In this document: one piece after another, positions 34,744 to 43,383 of the stretch
Numbering within the stretch: position 1 is the first letter of the stretch
Layout of the letters: each line of letters starts with the position of its first letter
Assembly: GCA_947379755.1 (NCBI GenBank)
Contig: CANCOC010000006.1
Span: forward strand, 1 to 64,000
Length of the DNA stretch: 64,000 nt
Direction of reading: 5' to 3'
Origin: Alcaligenaceae bacterium
Lineage (GTDB): Bacteria > Pseudomonadota > Gammaproteobacteria > Burkholderiales > Burkholderiaceae_B
Translations under genes and position numbers: made by a program
Notes under the pieces: model-generated
What the model saw: the letters and a program-made list of their open reading frames with translations, nothing else
Database searches by the model: none
What the model was told of the DNA's origin: nothing

Positions 34744-34815
34744 TGTAAACAAAAATACACATTTCACGAAGTTCACTTATCAGTTTTTCCAACTTTCATT
34801 TCCGGATGTCAGTCA

Positions 34816-35703
34816 ATGCTCAGAAATATTGACTTAAAGCGCTTGAAGTTATTCAAACAAGTCGCAGACTGTGGCGGACTGACGGCTGCTGAAACCGCCC
34901 TAAATATCAATCTTCCTGCGATCAGCGCACACCTTGCCGCGCTTGAGGCTTCATTAGGTCTGAGGTTGTGCGAACGAGGGCGCAAGGGATTTCGATTGAC
35001 AAGTGAAGGCCAGGTTGTGCTGGCAGCATGCAATCGACTGTTGGTCTCGCTCGAAGAGTTTCGCTCTGAAGTCAGTGCTGTCAACGACAGGATTTCGGGA
35101 CATCTGAGAATCGGGATCGTCGACAATACGACGACAGACAAGAATTGCAACGTGGTCCACGCGCTTGAAAAACTCAAGAGCCAAAGTCGGGATCTCGAAA
35201 TCAATATTGATATTGATAAACCATTCGAACTTGAACGTGCAGTGTTGGATGAAAAGCTAGATATTGCGATCGGCCCTTTTCACATCACAAACCCTGGTAT
35301 TGATCAGTTCTCTTTATACAAAGAAAGGGTTTCGCTATATGCCGGGTCCACGCATGCGGTCTTTCATTCAGGCAAACCCGTCCAGCTTTCTGATCTGGTC
35401 GGTCGGGATTACGTCACCAGAGGATACCTGCGAGAGTCTCAGGTTGTGCAACAGCATGTCTCCATGCACTCCTGCGCCATAGCGCAGAGCCTGGAAGGTA
35501 TTGCGATTTTGCTTCTAACAGGCAATTACCTGGGTTACTTGCCGGACCATTATGCGCTAAGCGGGACATTCAACGATACATTGCGTGCAGTCATGCCTGA
35601 GACATTTAGCTATGACACCGAATTTAAAATCATTACACGCAAGAGCAAACAGCCTACACGCGCAGTGGCAGCACTATTGACGCTACTGCTCAACAAAGAG
35701 TAA
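34816..35703 (+). CDS. LysR-family transcriptional regulator
   Basis: 295 aa from the ATG at 34816; an open frame upstream to 34720 is likely untranslated. The winged HTH (about residues 5-65) reads RLKLFKQVADCGGLTAAETALNINLPAISAHLAALEASLGLRLCERGRKGFRLTSEG. The effector-binding domain follows (about 90-290; RIGIVDNTTTDKNCNVVHAL, LDIAIGPFHI). Divergent from the agmatinase/ABC operon, so it is the probable regulator of that operon; the 19-base palindrome between them is a candidate site. The tyrosine phosphatase follows 14 bases downstream. Confidence 0.9.
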   Translation: MLRNIDLKRLKLFKQVADCGGLTAAETALNINLPAISAHLAALEASLGLRLCERGRKGFRLTSEGQVVLAACNRLLVSLEEFRSEVSAVNDRISGHLRIGIVDNTTTDKNCNVVHALEKLKSQSRDLEINIDIDKPFELERAVLDEKLDIAIGPFHITNPGIDQFSLYKERVSLYAGSTHAVFHSGKPVQLSDLVGRDYVTRGYLRESQVVQQHVSMHSCAIAQSLEGIAILLLTGNYLGYLPDHYALSGTFNDTLRAVMPETFSYDTEFKIITRKSKQPTRAVAALLTLLLNKE

Positions 35704-35716
35704 AGGTATAAAACTG

Positions 35717-36286
35717 ATGCACCTACCTGCCCATCCGAATACGCCAGTGCCCGATTTAAGCCCCTTTCTTTGCGGGCCCTTGCATATGGATTTTGTATCG
35801 AGCCCCATAGGCGGAGAGATTGGACTCACGCATTGTCCAGGCCGAAACAAGGTTGATACAAGAGGGCGCCTCTGGCAAAGAGATCTGGCCAGTGATCTGG
35901 ACGCGATGGTGACTGTCGGCGTCAAGACTCTTGTCACGCTGATTGATGATCAGGAGCTTGACAGACTTGGGGCGGGTGCGTTGCCGTCACTTGTTCACTC
36001 ACGTGCAATCCAATGGCTTCATCTCCCCATCACTGATTACGGCGTTCCGAACGGCAAAGTCCTCTTACAGTGGCGTGGATTACTCGGTGGATTGCTGGAT
36101 CAATTGCGTAAAAACGAACGTGTGCTGCTTCATTGTGCTGCAGGCATGGGGCGCTCGGGAATGATGGCAGCGACACTGCTGAAAGCTTCAGGAATGACGC
36201 CAGAAGATGCGATTGGTCTAATTCGTCAGAATAGGCCCGGTACTGTTGAAACATCCGAGCAAGAAAAGTTTATTCATGATTTTTGA
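35717..36286 (+). CDS. protein tyrosine / dual-specificity phosphatase
   Basis: 189 aa. The signature loop HCAAGMGRSG holds the nucleophile C140 and phosphate-binding R146; D107 in ITDYGVPNG is a likely general acid. The GPLHMDFVSSPIGGEIGLTHCPGRN N-terminus resembles CDKN3-like phosphatases. Cytosolic, no signal peptide. It starts 14 bases after the LysR stop and its 3' end overlaps open sequence upstream of the adenosine deaminase gene. No kinase is nearby, so the substrate is unknown. Confidence 0.82.
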   Translation: MHLPAHPNTPVPDLSPFLCGPLHMDFVSSPIGGEIGLTHCPGRNKVDTRGRLWQRDLASDLDAMVTVGVKTLVTLIDDQELDRLGAGALPSLVHSRAIQWLHLPITDYGVPNGKVLLQWRGLLGGLLDQLRKNERVLLHCAAGMGRSGMMAATLLKASGMTPEDAIGLIRQNRPGTVETSEQEKFIHDF

Positions 36287-36329
36287 TCGACACACCACTG
36301 ATGTGAAGTTGAGTTGCAAGCATACAAAC

Positions 36330-37841
36330 ATGAGTATTATCAATATGAGCAATTTGAAGCAGCCTGTTTTGTTTTTTTGTACTGTATTACTGACGATATT
36401 TTTTTCACACGTCACCTGTGCTCAAACATACGTTGCGAATCAATCTGATTATGCAGTGACACAAAATTACTATGTCACGATCATTGGAAAGGGATTTTCT
36501 GCAATACCCAGACTCGCTCAATTAAATTTATTCGCAAACCTGTTACCCAAAGGAGGAGATATTCATCATCATTATTCCGGTGCACTGTATGCCGAAACAT
36601 ATCTCGACTGGGTTGAGGCAAAAGGGTTGTGTATTGACCGGACAAACTACAAGGTAGAGTTCAGTGTGCCACCACCGATTGGTGCAGATTGCTTACCCGC
36701 TGCACAGGTGCGTGCTGATGAGGCCTTTTATCGCCAGTTGCTCATGCGTTGGTCCGATAAGGACTATAGCAACCATTCCCATGAAACGCTGCCACCAGAC
36801 CAGCAGTTTTTTAAAACCTTTGAGTATTTCACCACTATTTCCGAGGCCGATCACAAGGATGGTTTGCTGATACTGAAGCAAAGGGCAATGGATGAAGGCT
36901 TGCAATATATTGAGACCATGCTGATACGCGCCCCGAGCGCGCAGCCCACTGCGCTGGATACTGCGTTAGATCGATTAAGCCCACTCGATCGTGAAGCAGA
37001 CATCGATGCAGAACTGGACGTCGCATGGACCCGCATGGAAAATGATACAGAATTCCAGCGATCAATTCTCTCCTATGCCGCGTCAATCGACAAGGCAACT
37101 GACGGTCTGGATGGACCTGAGTTCATGTTGAGGACACAGGCCTATGTCATGCGAAATGATCGTCCCTCCGCGGTCTTTTCCAGTATGTATGCTGGCTTTA
37201 ACGCAGCTCAAAAAACAGATAAGTTAGTCGGTATGAATATTGTAGGTGCAGAAAATAACGCCATTGCGATGCGCGACTATCGGCTGCACATGAGAATGCT
37301 TCGTTATCTGAAAGGTAAGTTCCCTGGCTTGAATCTGGCGTTGCATGCTGGTGAACTTTCTCTTGGTATGGTGCCGCCCGAGGGTCTGCGTCATCATATT
37401 CGGGAGGCAGTTGATATTGCTGGCGCCCGGCGCATTGGTCATGGTCTCGATATTGCTTATGAGTCAGACGCGGATCGGCTTTTAATGAAAATGAAGCAAA
37501 AAAAAGTTGCAGTCGAGATTAATTTATCTAGCAATGCATTGATTGCAGGAGTCGAGGGCTCCGCACACCCGGTGACTATTTACATGCAGCATGGGGTTCC
37601 GATTGTGATCTCAACGGATGATGAGGGTGTGTCGCGTAGCAGCATCAGTCATGAGTATTTTCTTTTTATGAGCCGGTATCAGCCGTCTTATGCCGTGCTC
37701 AAACAAACTGTGTACAACAGCATACGCTACTCTTTTTTGACGCAGGCAGATCAGGCTGTACAAATTCAACTGCTCGATCAACGGTTCACTGCCTTTGAGA
37801 AGAAGATCGCTGCAATGGTCAGAGGTTTTCCGATGCAATGA
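36330..37841 (+). CDS. exported adenosine deaminase-family hydrolase
   Basis: 503 aa from the ATG at 36330 (36246 is also in frame but would overlap the phosphatase and delay the signal peptide; 36345 is a further choice). Signal peptide to about residue 30 (FFSHVTCA). Zinc and catalytic motifs: HHH at 79-81 in GGDIHHHYSGAL, LHAGE near residue 350, a GHG motif in RIGHGLD, and STDDEGVSR near residue 430. Longer than cytosolic adenosine deaminase (about 330 aa) because of extra N-terminal and middle segments. A secreted adenosine deaminase could recover purines outside the cytosol. AT-rich compared with the region ends. Confidence 0.82.
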   Translation: MSIINMSNLKQPVLFFCTVLLTIFFSHVTCAQTYVANQSDYAVTQNYYVTIIGKGFSAIPRLAQLNLFANLLPKGGDIHHHYSGALYAETYLDWVEAKGLCIDRTNYKVEFSVPPPIGADCLPAAQVRADEAFYRQLLMRWSDKDYSNHSHETLPPDQQFFKTFEYFTTISEADHKDGLLILKQRAMDEGLQYIETMLIRAPSAQPTALDTALDRLSPLDREADIDAELDVAWTRMENDTEFQRSILSYAASIDKATDGLDGPEFMLRTQAYVMRNDRPSAVFSSMYAGFNAAQKTDKLVGMNIVGAENNAIAMRDYRLHMRMLRYLKGKFPGLNLALHAGELSLGMVPPEGLRHHIREAVDIAGARRIGHGLDIAYESDADRLLMKMKQKKVAVEINLSSNALIAGVEGSAHPVTIYMQHGVPIVISTDDEGVSRSSISHEYFLFMSRYQPSYAVLKQTVYNSIRYSFLTQADQAVQIQLLDQRFTAFEKKIAAMVRGFPMQ

Positions 37842-37910
37842 AATGCGTGCGCTCAGTTCAGGACGGGTATCCCGTGGGCCGCCTTTTTAAAAAAAAGCCT
37901 TCACGAGAAA

Positions 37911-38228
37911 CTAAAAAAATTTGTTTAGTTTTTTCAGACGCGCCAGCGCCATCTCGCTTGGCTCAGGATATTTAACCCGTTCGTCATCTTCATTGAAGGT
38001 CATGACGAGCATTTTCTTTTTGATTAATTTTTTGATCGCAGCATGAATCGATGCGGGCGAGGCAATTTCTTTATGCGCAATGATGGTCGAAATGTTGATT
38101 TTTTTTCGTACAAAATAGCTTGCTGTAATGAGATTCAGCACGCGAACTTCGGTTGTATCCATCCCATAAGCTTTGTCAATTTCTTGGGAAAGGGTATAAA
38201 AATGTAAATAGGGGTTGTCATTTTTCAT
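37911..38228 (-). CDS. short MarR-like winged-helix protein
   Basis: 105 aa, Lys-rich and AT-rich. The helix-turn-helix reads TTEVRVLNLITASYFVRKKINISTIIAHKEIASPASIHAAIKKLIKKKMLVMTFNEDDERVKYPEPSEMALARL: recognition helix then a beta wing with the DDERVKYPEPSE pattern like MarR. It lacks most of the MarR dimerisation helices, so it may be a compact regulator. The upstream 217-base gap is very AT-rich with a small inverted repeat that it could bind. Target unknown. Confidence 0.68.
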   Translation of the reverse strand: MKNDNPYLHFYTLSQEIDKAYGMDTTEVRVLNLITASYFVRKKINISTIIAHKEIASPASIHAAIKKLIKKKMLVMTFNEDDERVKYPEPSEMALARLKKLNKFF

Positions 38229-38445
38229 TGCAATCGCGCACAGGCGTGCGTGTAGTTGAATATTAAAATTTTTCGTAACTTATTGAAAAATATTAACTTC
38301 TGCAACTATGTATATAAAATATATCTTATGATTAAAAATTATTAACTTAATGGAATATGCAGATTGATCGCAAAGCGGTCTCGATTTCTGCGACGGTCGC
38401 TCGGTCGCTTGTCATCCTGATGCAGACGGGTATCAGGAAAGAGAA
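38229..38445. promoter_or_regulatory. AT-rich region upstream of the winged-helix gene
   Basis: 217 bases with ATTTTTC (38268-38274) and GAAAAAT (38285-38291) as a 7-base inverted repeat with a 10-base spacer, plus several copies of ATTAAC/TATTAA nearby. It likely carries the promoter and perhaps an autoregulatory site. No RNA gene seen. Confidence 0.35.
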
Positions 38446-39429
38446 TTATTTACTCAGTGAAAATTCCTGTAGTTGTTGGCGAGCATAAGGTGTAAGTCCC
38501 TCGGACATCGACTTCCACGGTATGACAACTCCATCGAATACCTGAACGACGTGTGGCAGAAAACCTTCCACTGTTATTCCGGTTTTATCAAAGCAATAGG
38601 GGAATTCCTTCTCGGCACTGAGGGAAAATTGTTCGTAGCCAGATACCATATCGAGCGTGAAATCCTTTTCTTTCTTTGCCAGTGCAACGAAATGATACTG
38701 AGCAATAGACTGAGCAATTCGTTGCCAGGCGTCGCCGGCGAAAACATCTCCAATCAGGACGGGTCGGCTCATGCGCAGTGAATACAGGCCACAAGATTGG
38801 TAGGTGCTGGGGTACGGTCCCGTCATGTTGTCCGTCCGGATTTCTTTGTACATCCAATCTGTTGCCGGATGTTTCAGGCTGACGGTATATGATTCAGAGC
38901 CGCGTGTATCTTCAATTTTGATCTTTTCTTTAAATGCCAGGTACGCGTTGAGTTTTTGTGTGCTGGCCGTGTCGAGATCGAGCTGAATATATGAGCGTTG
39001 AACCGTATACACAGCTTGCTCTGAAGGCGTCACTTTGATTGCGTCGTCAATCACAACGAATGATTTGAAGTTTGCAATCATTTGACCTGTCGATTCAATC
39101 TCTGTGATGCGTTGTGTGTAGGCATCGAGTAGACACTGACTGGATTGAACGTGCGTTGCCAACGCAGCGTTGTCATCAATAAAGCAATAGCTGGAGGTAA
39201 AGCGCAGCCATGACACTTGTCCTGCCGTGAATATTTTTGCTGCATTTGGCGAGAGCCGCCCTTTGGCTAACTGAAAGGCGCCTGTCAGCGCATCATCGAG
39301 TGTCGACAGCTGTGCAGAGTTGCAAATTGCGCGCTCCATCCTGGACTGTGCCTTGGCACAATCAAAACTTGCTGCCTGTGCACTGCCGGCCAACAACAAC
39401 GCAACAGCCAGGTTGAATGATATTTTCAT
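38446..39429 (-). CDS. LprI-like exported protein (DUF1311)
   Basis: 327 aa from the ATG at 39429; the longer reading from 39537 has no signal peptide at its start. Signal peptide of about 19 residues (MKISFNLAVALLLAGSAQA). The LprI/DUF1311 domain begins SFDCAKAQSRMERAICNSAQLSTLDDALTGAFQLAKGRLS...VSWLRFTSSYC with its four conserved Cys. LprI of Mycobacterium tuberculosis inhibits lysozyme (known for that homologue). The C-terminal 200 residues have no assigned family. Divergent from the YXWGXW protein. Confidence 0.75.
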   Translation of the reverse strand: MKISFNLAVALLLAGSAQAASFDCAKAQSRMERAICNSAQLSTLDDALTGAFQLAKGRLSPNAAKIFTAGQVSWLRFTSSYCFIDDNAALATHVQSSQCLLDAYTQRITEIESTGQMIANFKSFVVIDDAIKVTPSEQAVYTVQRSYIQLDLDTASTQKLNAYLAFKEKIKIEDTRGSESYTVSLKHPATDWMYKEIRTDNMTGPYPSTYQSCGLYSLRMSRPVLIGDVFAGDAWQRIAQSIAQYHFVALAKKEKDFTLDMVSGYEQFSLSAEKEFPYCFDKTGITVEGFLPHVVQVFDGVVIPWKSMSEGLTPYARQQLQEFSLSK

Positions 39430-39565
39430 ATTTGACGATTCTGATCCATTCTGTTTATTTGGCTGATGCGAATGAAAGGCATTCCTGCTTGAGTTTGCCG
39501 TGCTTACAACCGTCGGGCGCATGATAAATTCCATCATATCGGTTTATATGCAAAGGAAGGCCGCC

Positions 39566-39871
39566 ATGTCGCGTAGAAAATTTATGACCGCAAGCCTGGC
39601 GTTTACTGCGGTTGTCATTTCGCTCGTCAATGATAGCGCGGGTGCGCAGACATATCGGCCCGTGCCAGAACTGAGATATGAGGTGATTCCACCCATCCCT
39701 CCCGGACGGCCAGTGATCTGGCGCCCAGGTCACTGGCGCTGGAATGGCTGGCAGTACATCTGGGTTCCGGGAGCCTATATTTCTCGTGGACCGCGGTACG
39801 GCAGGTGGGTGCATGGCCACTGGGTCAATCGGGGTGGCGCGTGGGTTTGGGTTGGGCCGCACTGGCAATAA
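39566..39871 (+). CDS. YXWGXW-repeat exported protein
   Basis: 101 aa from the ATG at 39566, chosen because AAGGAAGG lies 7 bases upstream. The signal sequence is basic then hydrophobic with a twin-arginine-like SRRKFM start (MSRRKFMTASLAFTAVVISL), so export by Tat is possible. The mature part has repeats of the WxPGxW type (IWRPGHWRWNG, WVPGAYISRG, WVHGHWVNRG, WVWVGPHW). Small Trp/Gly-rich secreted proteins of this kind have no established function. Confidence 0.72.
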   Translation: MSRRKFMTASLAFTAVVISLVNDSAGAQTYRPVPELRYEVIPPIPPGRPVIWRPGHWRWNGWQYIWVPGAYISRGPRYGRWVHGHWVNRGGAWVWVGPHWQ

Positions 39872-39929
39872 TACGCGCATAAAGCAAGTCATCCCTCCAA
39901 TACAGATTTAAAACTTTTCGAGATTATCA

Positions 39930-41615
39930 ATGACAATACGCATGCCTACCGTTGCTGAATATGTTGTAAACAGGTTGGCTGATTTAGGTGTTGATCGTGT
40001 GTTTGGTGTGCCAGGTGACTACGCGTTCCCCTTTGACGATGCCATTGAAGCTTGCGACCGGCTGCAGTGGATTGTTTGTGCCAATGAATTGAATGCTGCC
40101 TATGCTGCAGATGGTTATGCGCGGGTAAATGGAGTATCCATTCTCTCAACCACCTATGGCGTAGGTGAATTAAGTGCCCTCAATGGTGTGATGGGCGCTC
40201 GAGCGCAGCGCCTTCCCGTCTTTCATATTGTGGGTGCTCCGAGTACTCAAATCCAGAAGCGGGGTCTGATTACCCATCATACGTTGGGTGATGGAGTGTT
40301 TAATAACTTTCAACATTTGTCAGCAGCGGCCTGTTGTGTCTCGGCCTATTTGACTCCTGATAATGTCATTGACGAAATGGAGCGCGTGATTCGAGAGGCA
40401 TTGCGACTCAGTGCACCAGCCTACATTACGGTGCCGATGGATATGGCCAAAATGCCGGTCATAGGCACCCCGGTTAAAGGTGTGCCATTAGGAAAAATTA
40501 AAAGAGCCCTGAGCGATCCCGCATCTCTAGACGCGGCACTTGATTTTGTAGTGAGCAAGATCCAGCGTGCCAAAAGCATCGTCGCCTTACCTGCGTATCT
40601 GGTCGCCAATTATGGTTTGACGCATGCCTTGTTAGCACTTCTGGCTCAAACCAAGATGCCATATGCAACGACGCCGATGGATAAAGGCGTTATTTCAGAG
40701 TCTCATCCGAATTACCTTGGAATCTACAGCGGGGCATGGTCAAGTCCAAAGGATTTGAAGGGCGTGGTTGAGGATGCTGACCTGATTTTAGATATCGGAG
40801 GCATTGTTTTTGAAGATTTCAACACAACATTCTGGACGGACGATATTTCCCCGTTAAAAATGATTACGCTAGGGGATAACTTCGTCAGATTAGGGAGCAC
40901 TATTTTTACCGGAGTGATGCTTGAAGACATGCTGACTGGTTTGACAGCACGTGTTGGTGCTGTTCCAGCACAGGATTTCAATTCAACACTTTCAGTAATG
41001 CCAATGAAGGGAATCGCAAGTGATCCCACTGCATCCGTCAATTTTTATCCTCGCTTGCAAGAGATGCTGAAGTCTGGGGATGTACTTGTTGTGGAGACGG
41101 GGACGTGCACGATCCATTCAACGCCGATGTGGCTCCCCGATGGAGTCGGATTCCAGACGCAGACTTTGTGGGGCTCCATTGGCTGGGCAACCCCTGCGGC
41201 ATCAGGTATTTGTATGGCGAACAAAAAAGGACGCACGATTCTGGTGACAGGAGATGGCTCTCATCAGTTAACCGCAAATGAAATTGGGGTCATGGGCCGC
41301 TATGGTGTCAAGCCGATTATCTTTGTTTTGAATAATGGTGCTTTTGGTGTGGAGATTGTTTTAAGTGAACAAGGTCCTAGCTATGACGATTTGGCAAAAT
41401 GGAACTACTCTCAAATTCCTGCAGCGATGGGTTGTACTGAATGGTTGAGTGTCAGAGTGCATACGGTTGCCGAACTTGATGCTGCGATCGAGAGAGCCAA
41501 TAAACATGATGGCGCTTCTTATATTGAAGTCATGATTCCTGCTGCAGAAAGTCAGCCACTTCCAGAAAGCATTCAGAATCAAATCTATCAATCAAATATC
41601 CCTGCCCAGGCTTAA
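39930..41615 (+). CDS. ThDP-dependent 2-oxo acid decarboxylase (indolepyruvate/pyruvate type)
   Basis: 561 aa. Cofactor and active-site residues of the pyruvate decarboxylase group: D30 in GVPGDYAF, E53 in NELNAAYAADGYAR, the His pair H116/H117 in ITHHTLGDG, and the ThDP motif VTGDGSHQLTANEIGV...LNNGAFGVE (GDG to NN) near 435-470. Decarboxylates a 2-keto acid to an aldehyde; indolepyruvate, phenylpyruvate or pyruvate are the usual choices. The next gene starts 10 bases after the stop, and the stop codon itself is part of its AAGGAG ribosome site, so the two form one unit. Confidence 0.87.
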   Translation: MTIRMPTVAEYVVNRLADLGVDRVFGVPGDYAFPFDDAIEACDRLQWIVCANELNAAYAADGYARVNGVSILSTTYGVGELSALNGVMGARAQRLPVFHIVGAPSTQIQKRGLITHHTLGDGVFNNFQHLSAAACCVSAYLTPDNVIDEMERVIREALRLSAPAYITVPMDMAKMPVIGTPVKGVPLGKIKRALSDPASLDAALDFVVSKIQRAKSIVALPAYLVANYGLTHALLALLAQTKMPYATTPMDKGVISESHPNYLGIYSGAWSSPKDLKGVVEDADLILDIGGIVFEDFNTTFWTDDISPLKMITLGDNFVRLGSTIFTGVMLEDMLTGLTARVGAVPAQDFNSTLSVMPMKGIASDPTASVNFYPRLQEMLKSGDVLVVETGTCTIHSTPMWLPDGVGFQTQTLWGSIGWATPAASGICMANKKGRTILVTGDGSHQLTANEIGVMGRYGVKPIIFVLNNGAFGVEIVLSEQGPSYDDLAKWNYSQIPAAMGCTEWLSVRVHTVAELDAAIERANKHDGASYIEVMIPAAESQPLPESIQNQIYQSNIPAQA

Positions 41616-41625
41616 GGAGTGCGCG

Positions 41626-43323
41626 ATGCGTATATTAAATTCATTCATTTTCATTGTGTTGTATGTTCAAAGCGGTTTGCTTTTTGCAGCAGCAGATACG
41701 ATTTTCCTGGGTGGCCCCATCGTGACGGTGAATGCCAAAAATGAAGAAGTTCAGGCACTCGCCGTTCAGAATGGAAAGATTGTCGCAGTCGGTTCTGAAA
41801 CAGATATCAAAAAAAAATGGCTCGCTCAAGATACAAGGGTGGTCGACTTGCATGGACAGACGCTTATGCCTGGTTTCGTAGAGCCTCATGTGCATATTGT
41901 GCTGACTTCGATGGTAGAAGGTTTGTGGCTCGACCTTTCTAACTTTACGTTGCCGTATGACACAGTCGAAACGATCAGCCAAAAACTGAAGATGCAGCTC
42001 AAGACGCTGCCGGCTGGTGGGTGGCTAGCTGGCTTTGGAGTGGATCCTTCCAGAACCTCTCCATTTATGGATGAATTAAATGCCGATATTCTGGACAAAG
42101 TATCTACTGATGTTCCCATTTTCATTATTAATCAATCGGGTCATATTGCTTATGTGAATCACAAGGCACTCGCGCTCGCTGGTGTGACCGATCAGACACC
42201 TAATCCTCCCGGTGGTGGTATCTATGTCAAAGATGCACAGGGCAAACTCACTGGCAAGCTGATTGAGCCGCCAACTTATTTGCCATTTCAGGCAAAGATG
42301 CCAGCCCCTACTGAAGCTGAGCTCGTCCAGGCAATGCAAAAAACTACCAGGAAGATGGCTGCAAAAGGTATCACGACGTCTGCAGAAATTACCCTGGGAG
42401 CAAATCTGGGTCTCGAAAACGAGCTCAAGCTATTTAAAGGCCTGACAGCAAGTGAAGGTTTGCCGATCCGTATTCGAGCTTATCTGTATGGACCTGCCAT
42501 CCCTCAGGGATTTAATGCTCTTGCACCCAATGATGGCGACGACCGTTTACGTTTTGTCGGTGTAAAATTTCTTTCTGATGGTTCAACTCAGGGATTAACT
42601 GCTGCGTTAAATGAACCCTATGTTTATCCAATCGGAACGAAAGAACGGGGCGAACTTGATTACAAAGATGAAGAACTTTTCAATTTAATCAAACCTTACT
42701 TTGATCAGGGCTGGCAGATTTCTATCCATGCGAATGGTAGTCGGGCCATTGACCAGACACTCAGTAATTATTCAAAATTACTGGCCGGCAATGCTCATCC
42801 AGAATCTCGCAGACTACGAATTGAGCATTTCACAATCAATACGTCTGACCAGGTGAAAAAAGCCAAACTGTTGGGTGTTGTTCCAGGATTTACGATTGGA
42901 CACGTTGACTACTGGGGTGAAGCTTTTCATGATCATATCGTGGGGTCAGACAGGGCGGATCGCATTGACCCGTCTGCTTCCTTTAAGAAAGAAGGGGCGC
43001 GGTTTACTTATCATAGTGACTCTCCTGTTTCGCCTTATGGTCCCTTGAGATACATCTCTCAGGGCGCCACACGCTTGTGGCAGCTTCCTCCTCAAAAAGT
43101 ACTCGGTGCCGGTGAGCGCGTGTCCGTAGATGATGCGATTCGGGCGGTCACAATTGATGCGGCATACCAAATGATGTCGGATGACAAGATTGGAAGTTTA
43201 GAAATCGGTAAGTTGGCAGATTTTGTGATCCTGGATAAAAATCCGCGTAAAACAGAACCAGAGCAAATTGCCAACATCAAGGTTAATGAAACCTGGGTGG
43301 ATGGTAAGAAGCAAAATTGGTGA
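41626..43323 (+). CDS. exported YtcJ-like amidohydrolase
   Basis: 565 aa. Signal peptide of about 22 residues (FIFIVLYVQSGLLFAAA). The amidohydrolase barrel has the metal motif H88/H90 in PGFVEPHVHI, QISIHANGSRAIDQ and LRIEHFTIN in the middle (second His pair), and FTYHSDSPVSPYGP near residue 460 for the Asp. Closest in layout to YtcJ-type proteins with a C-terminal composite beta domain (GKLADFVILDKNP). The export signal is unusual for this family's cytosolic members. Co-transcribed with the decarboxylase. Substrate unknown. Confidence 0.83.
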   Translation: MRILNSFIFIVLYVQSGLLFAAADTIFLGGPIVTVNAKNEEVQALAVQNGKIVAVGSETDIKKKWLAQDTRVVDLHGQTLMPGFVEPHVHIVLTSMVEGLWLDLSNFTLPYDTVETISQKLKMQLKTLPAGGWLAGFGVDPSRTSPFMDELNADILDKVSTDVPIFIINQSGHIAYVNHKALALAGVTDQTPNPPGGGIYVKDAQGKLTGKLIEPPTYLPFQAKMPAPTEAELVQAMQKTTRKMAAKGITTSAEITLGANLGLENELKLFKGLTASEGLPIRIRAYLYGPAIPQGFNALAPNDGDDRLRFVGVKFLSDGSTQGLTAALNEPYVYPIGTKERGELDYKDEELFNLIKPYFDQGWQISIHANGSRAIDQTLSNYSKLLAGNAHPESRRLRIEHFTINTSDQVKKAKLLGVVPGFTIGHVDYWGEAFHDHIVGSDRADRIDPSASFKKEGARFTYHSDSPVSPYGPLRYISQGATRLWQLPPQKVLGAGERVSVDDAIRAVTIDAAYQMMSDDKIGSLEIGKLADFVILDKNPRKTEPEQIANIKVNETWVDGKKQNW

Positions 43324-43340
43324 TGATTGAGTTGAGCGAT

Positions 43341-43373
43341 GTGTGCGGCTTGAATCAGCCTCGGGCCGCACAC
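43341..43373. terminator. bidirectional hairpin between amidohydrolase and metE
   Basis: GTGTGCGGC (43341-43349) pairs with GCCGCACAC (43365-43373), 9 bases, with a 15-base loop, in the gap between two convergent stop codons. Short U-rich sequence lies on the leftward side only. Confidence 0.6.
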
Positions 43374-43383
43374 GGTAGATTAT

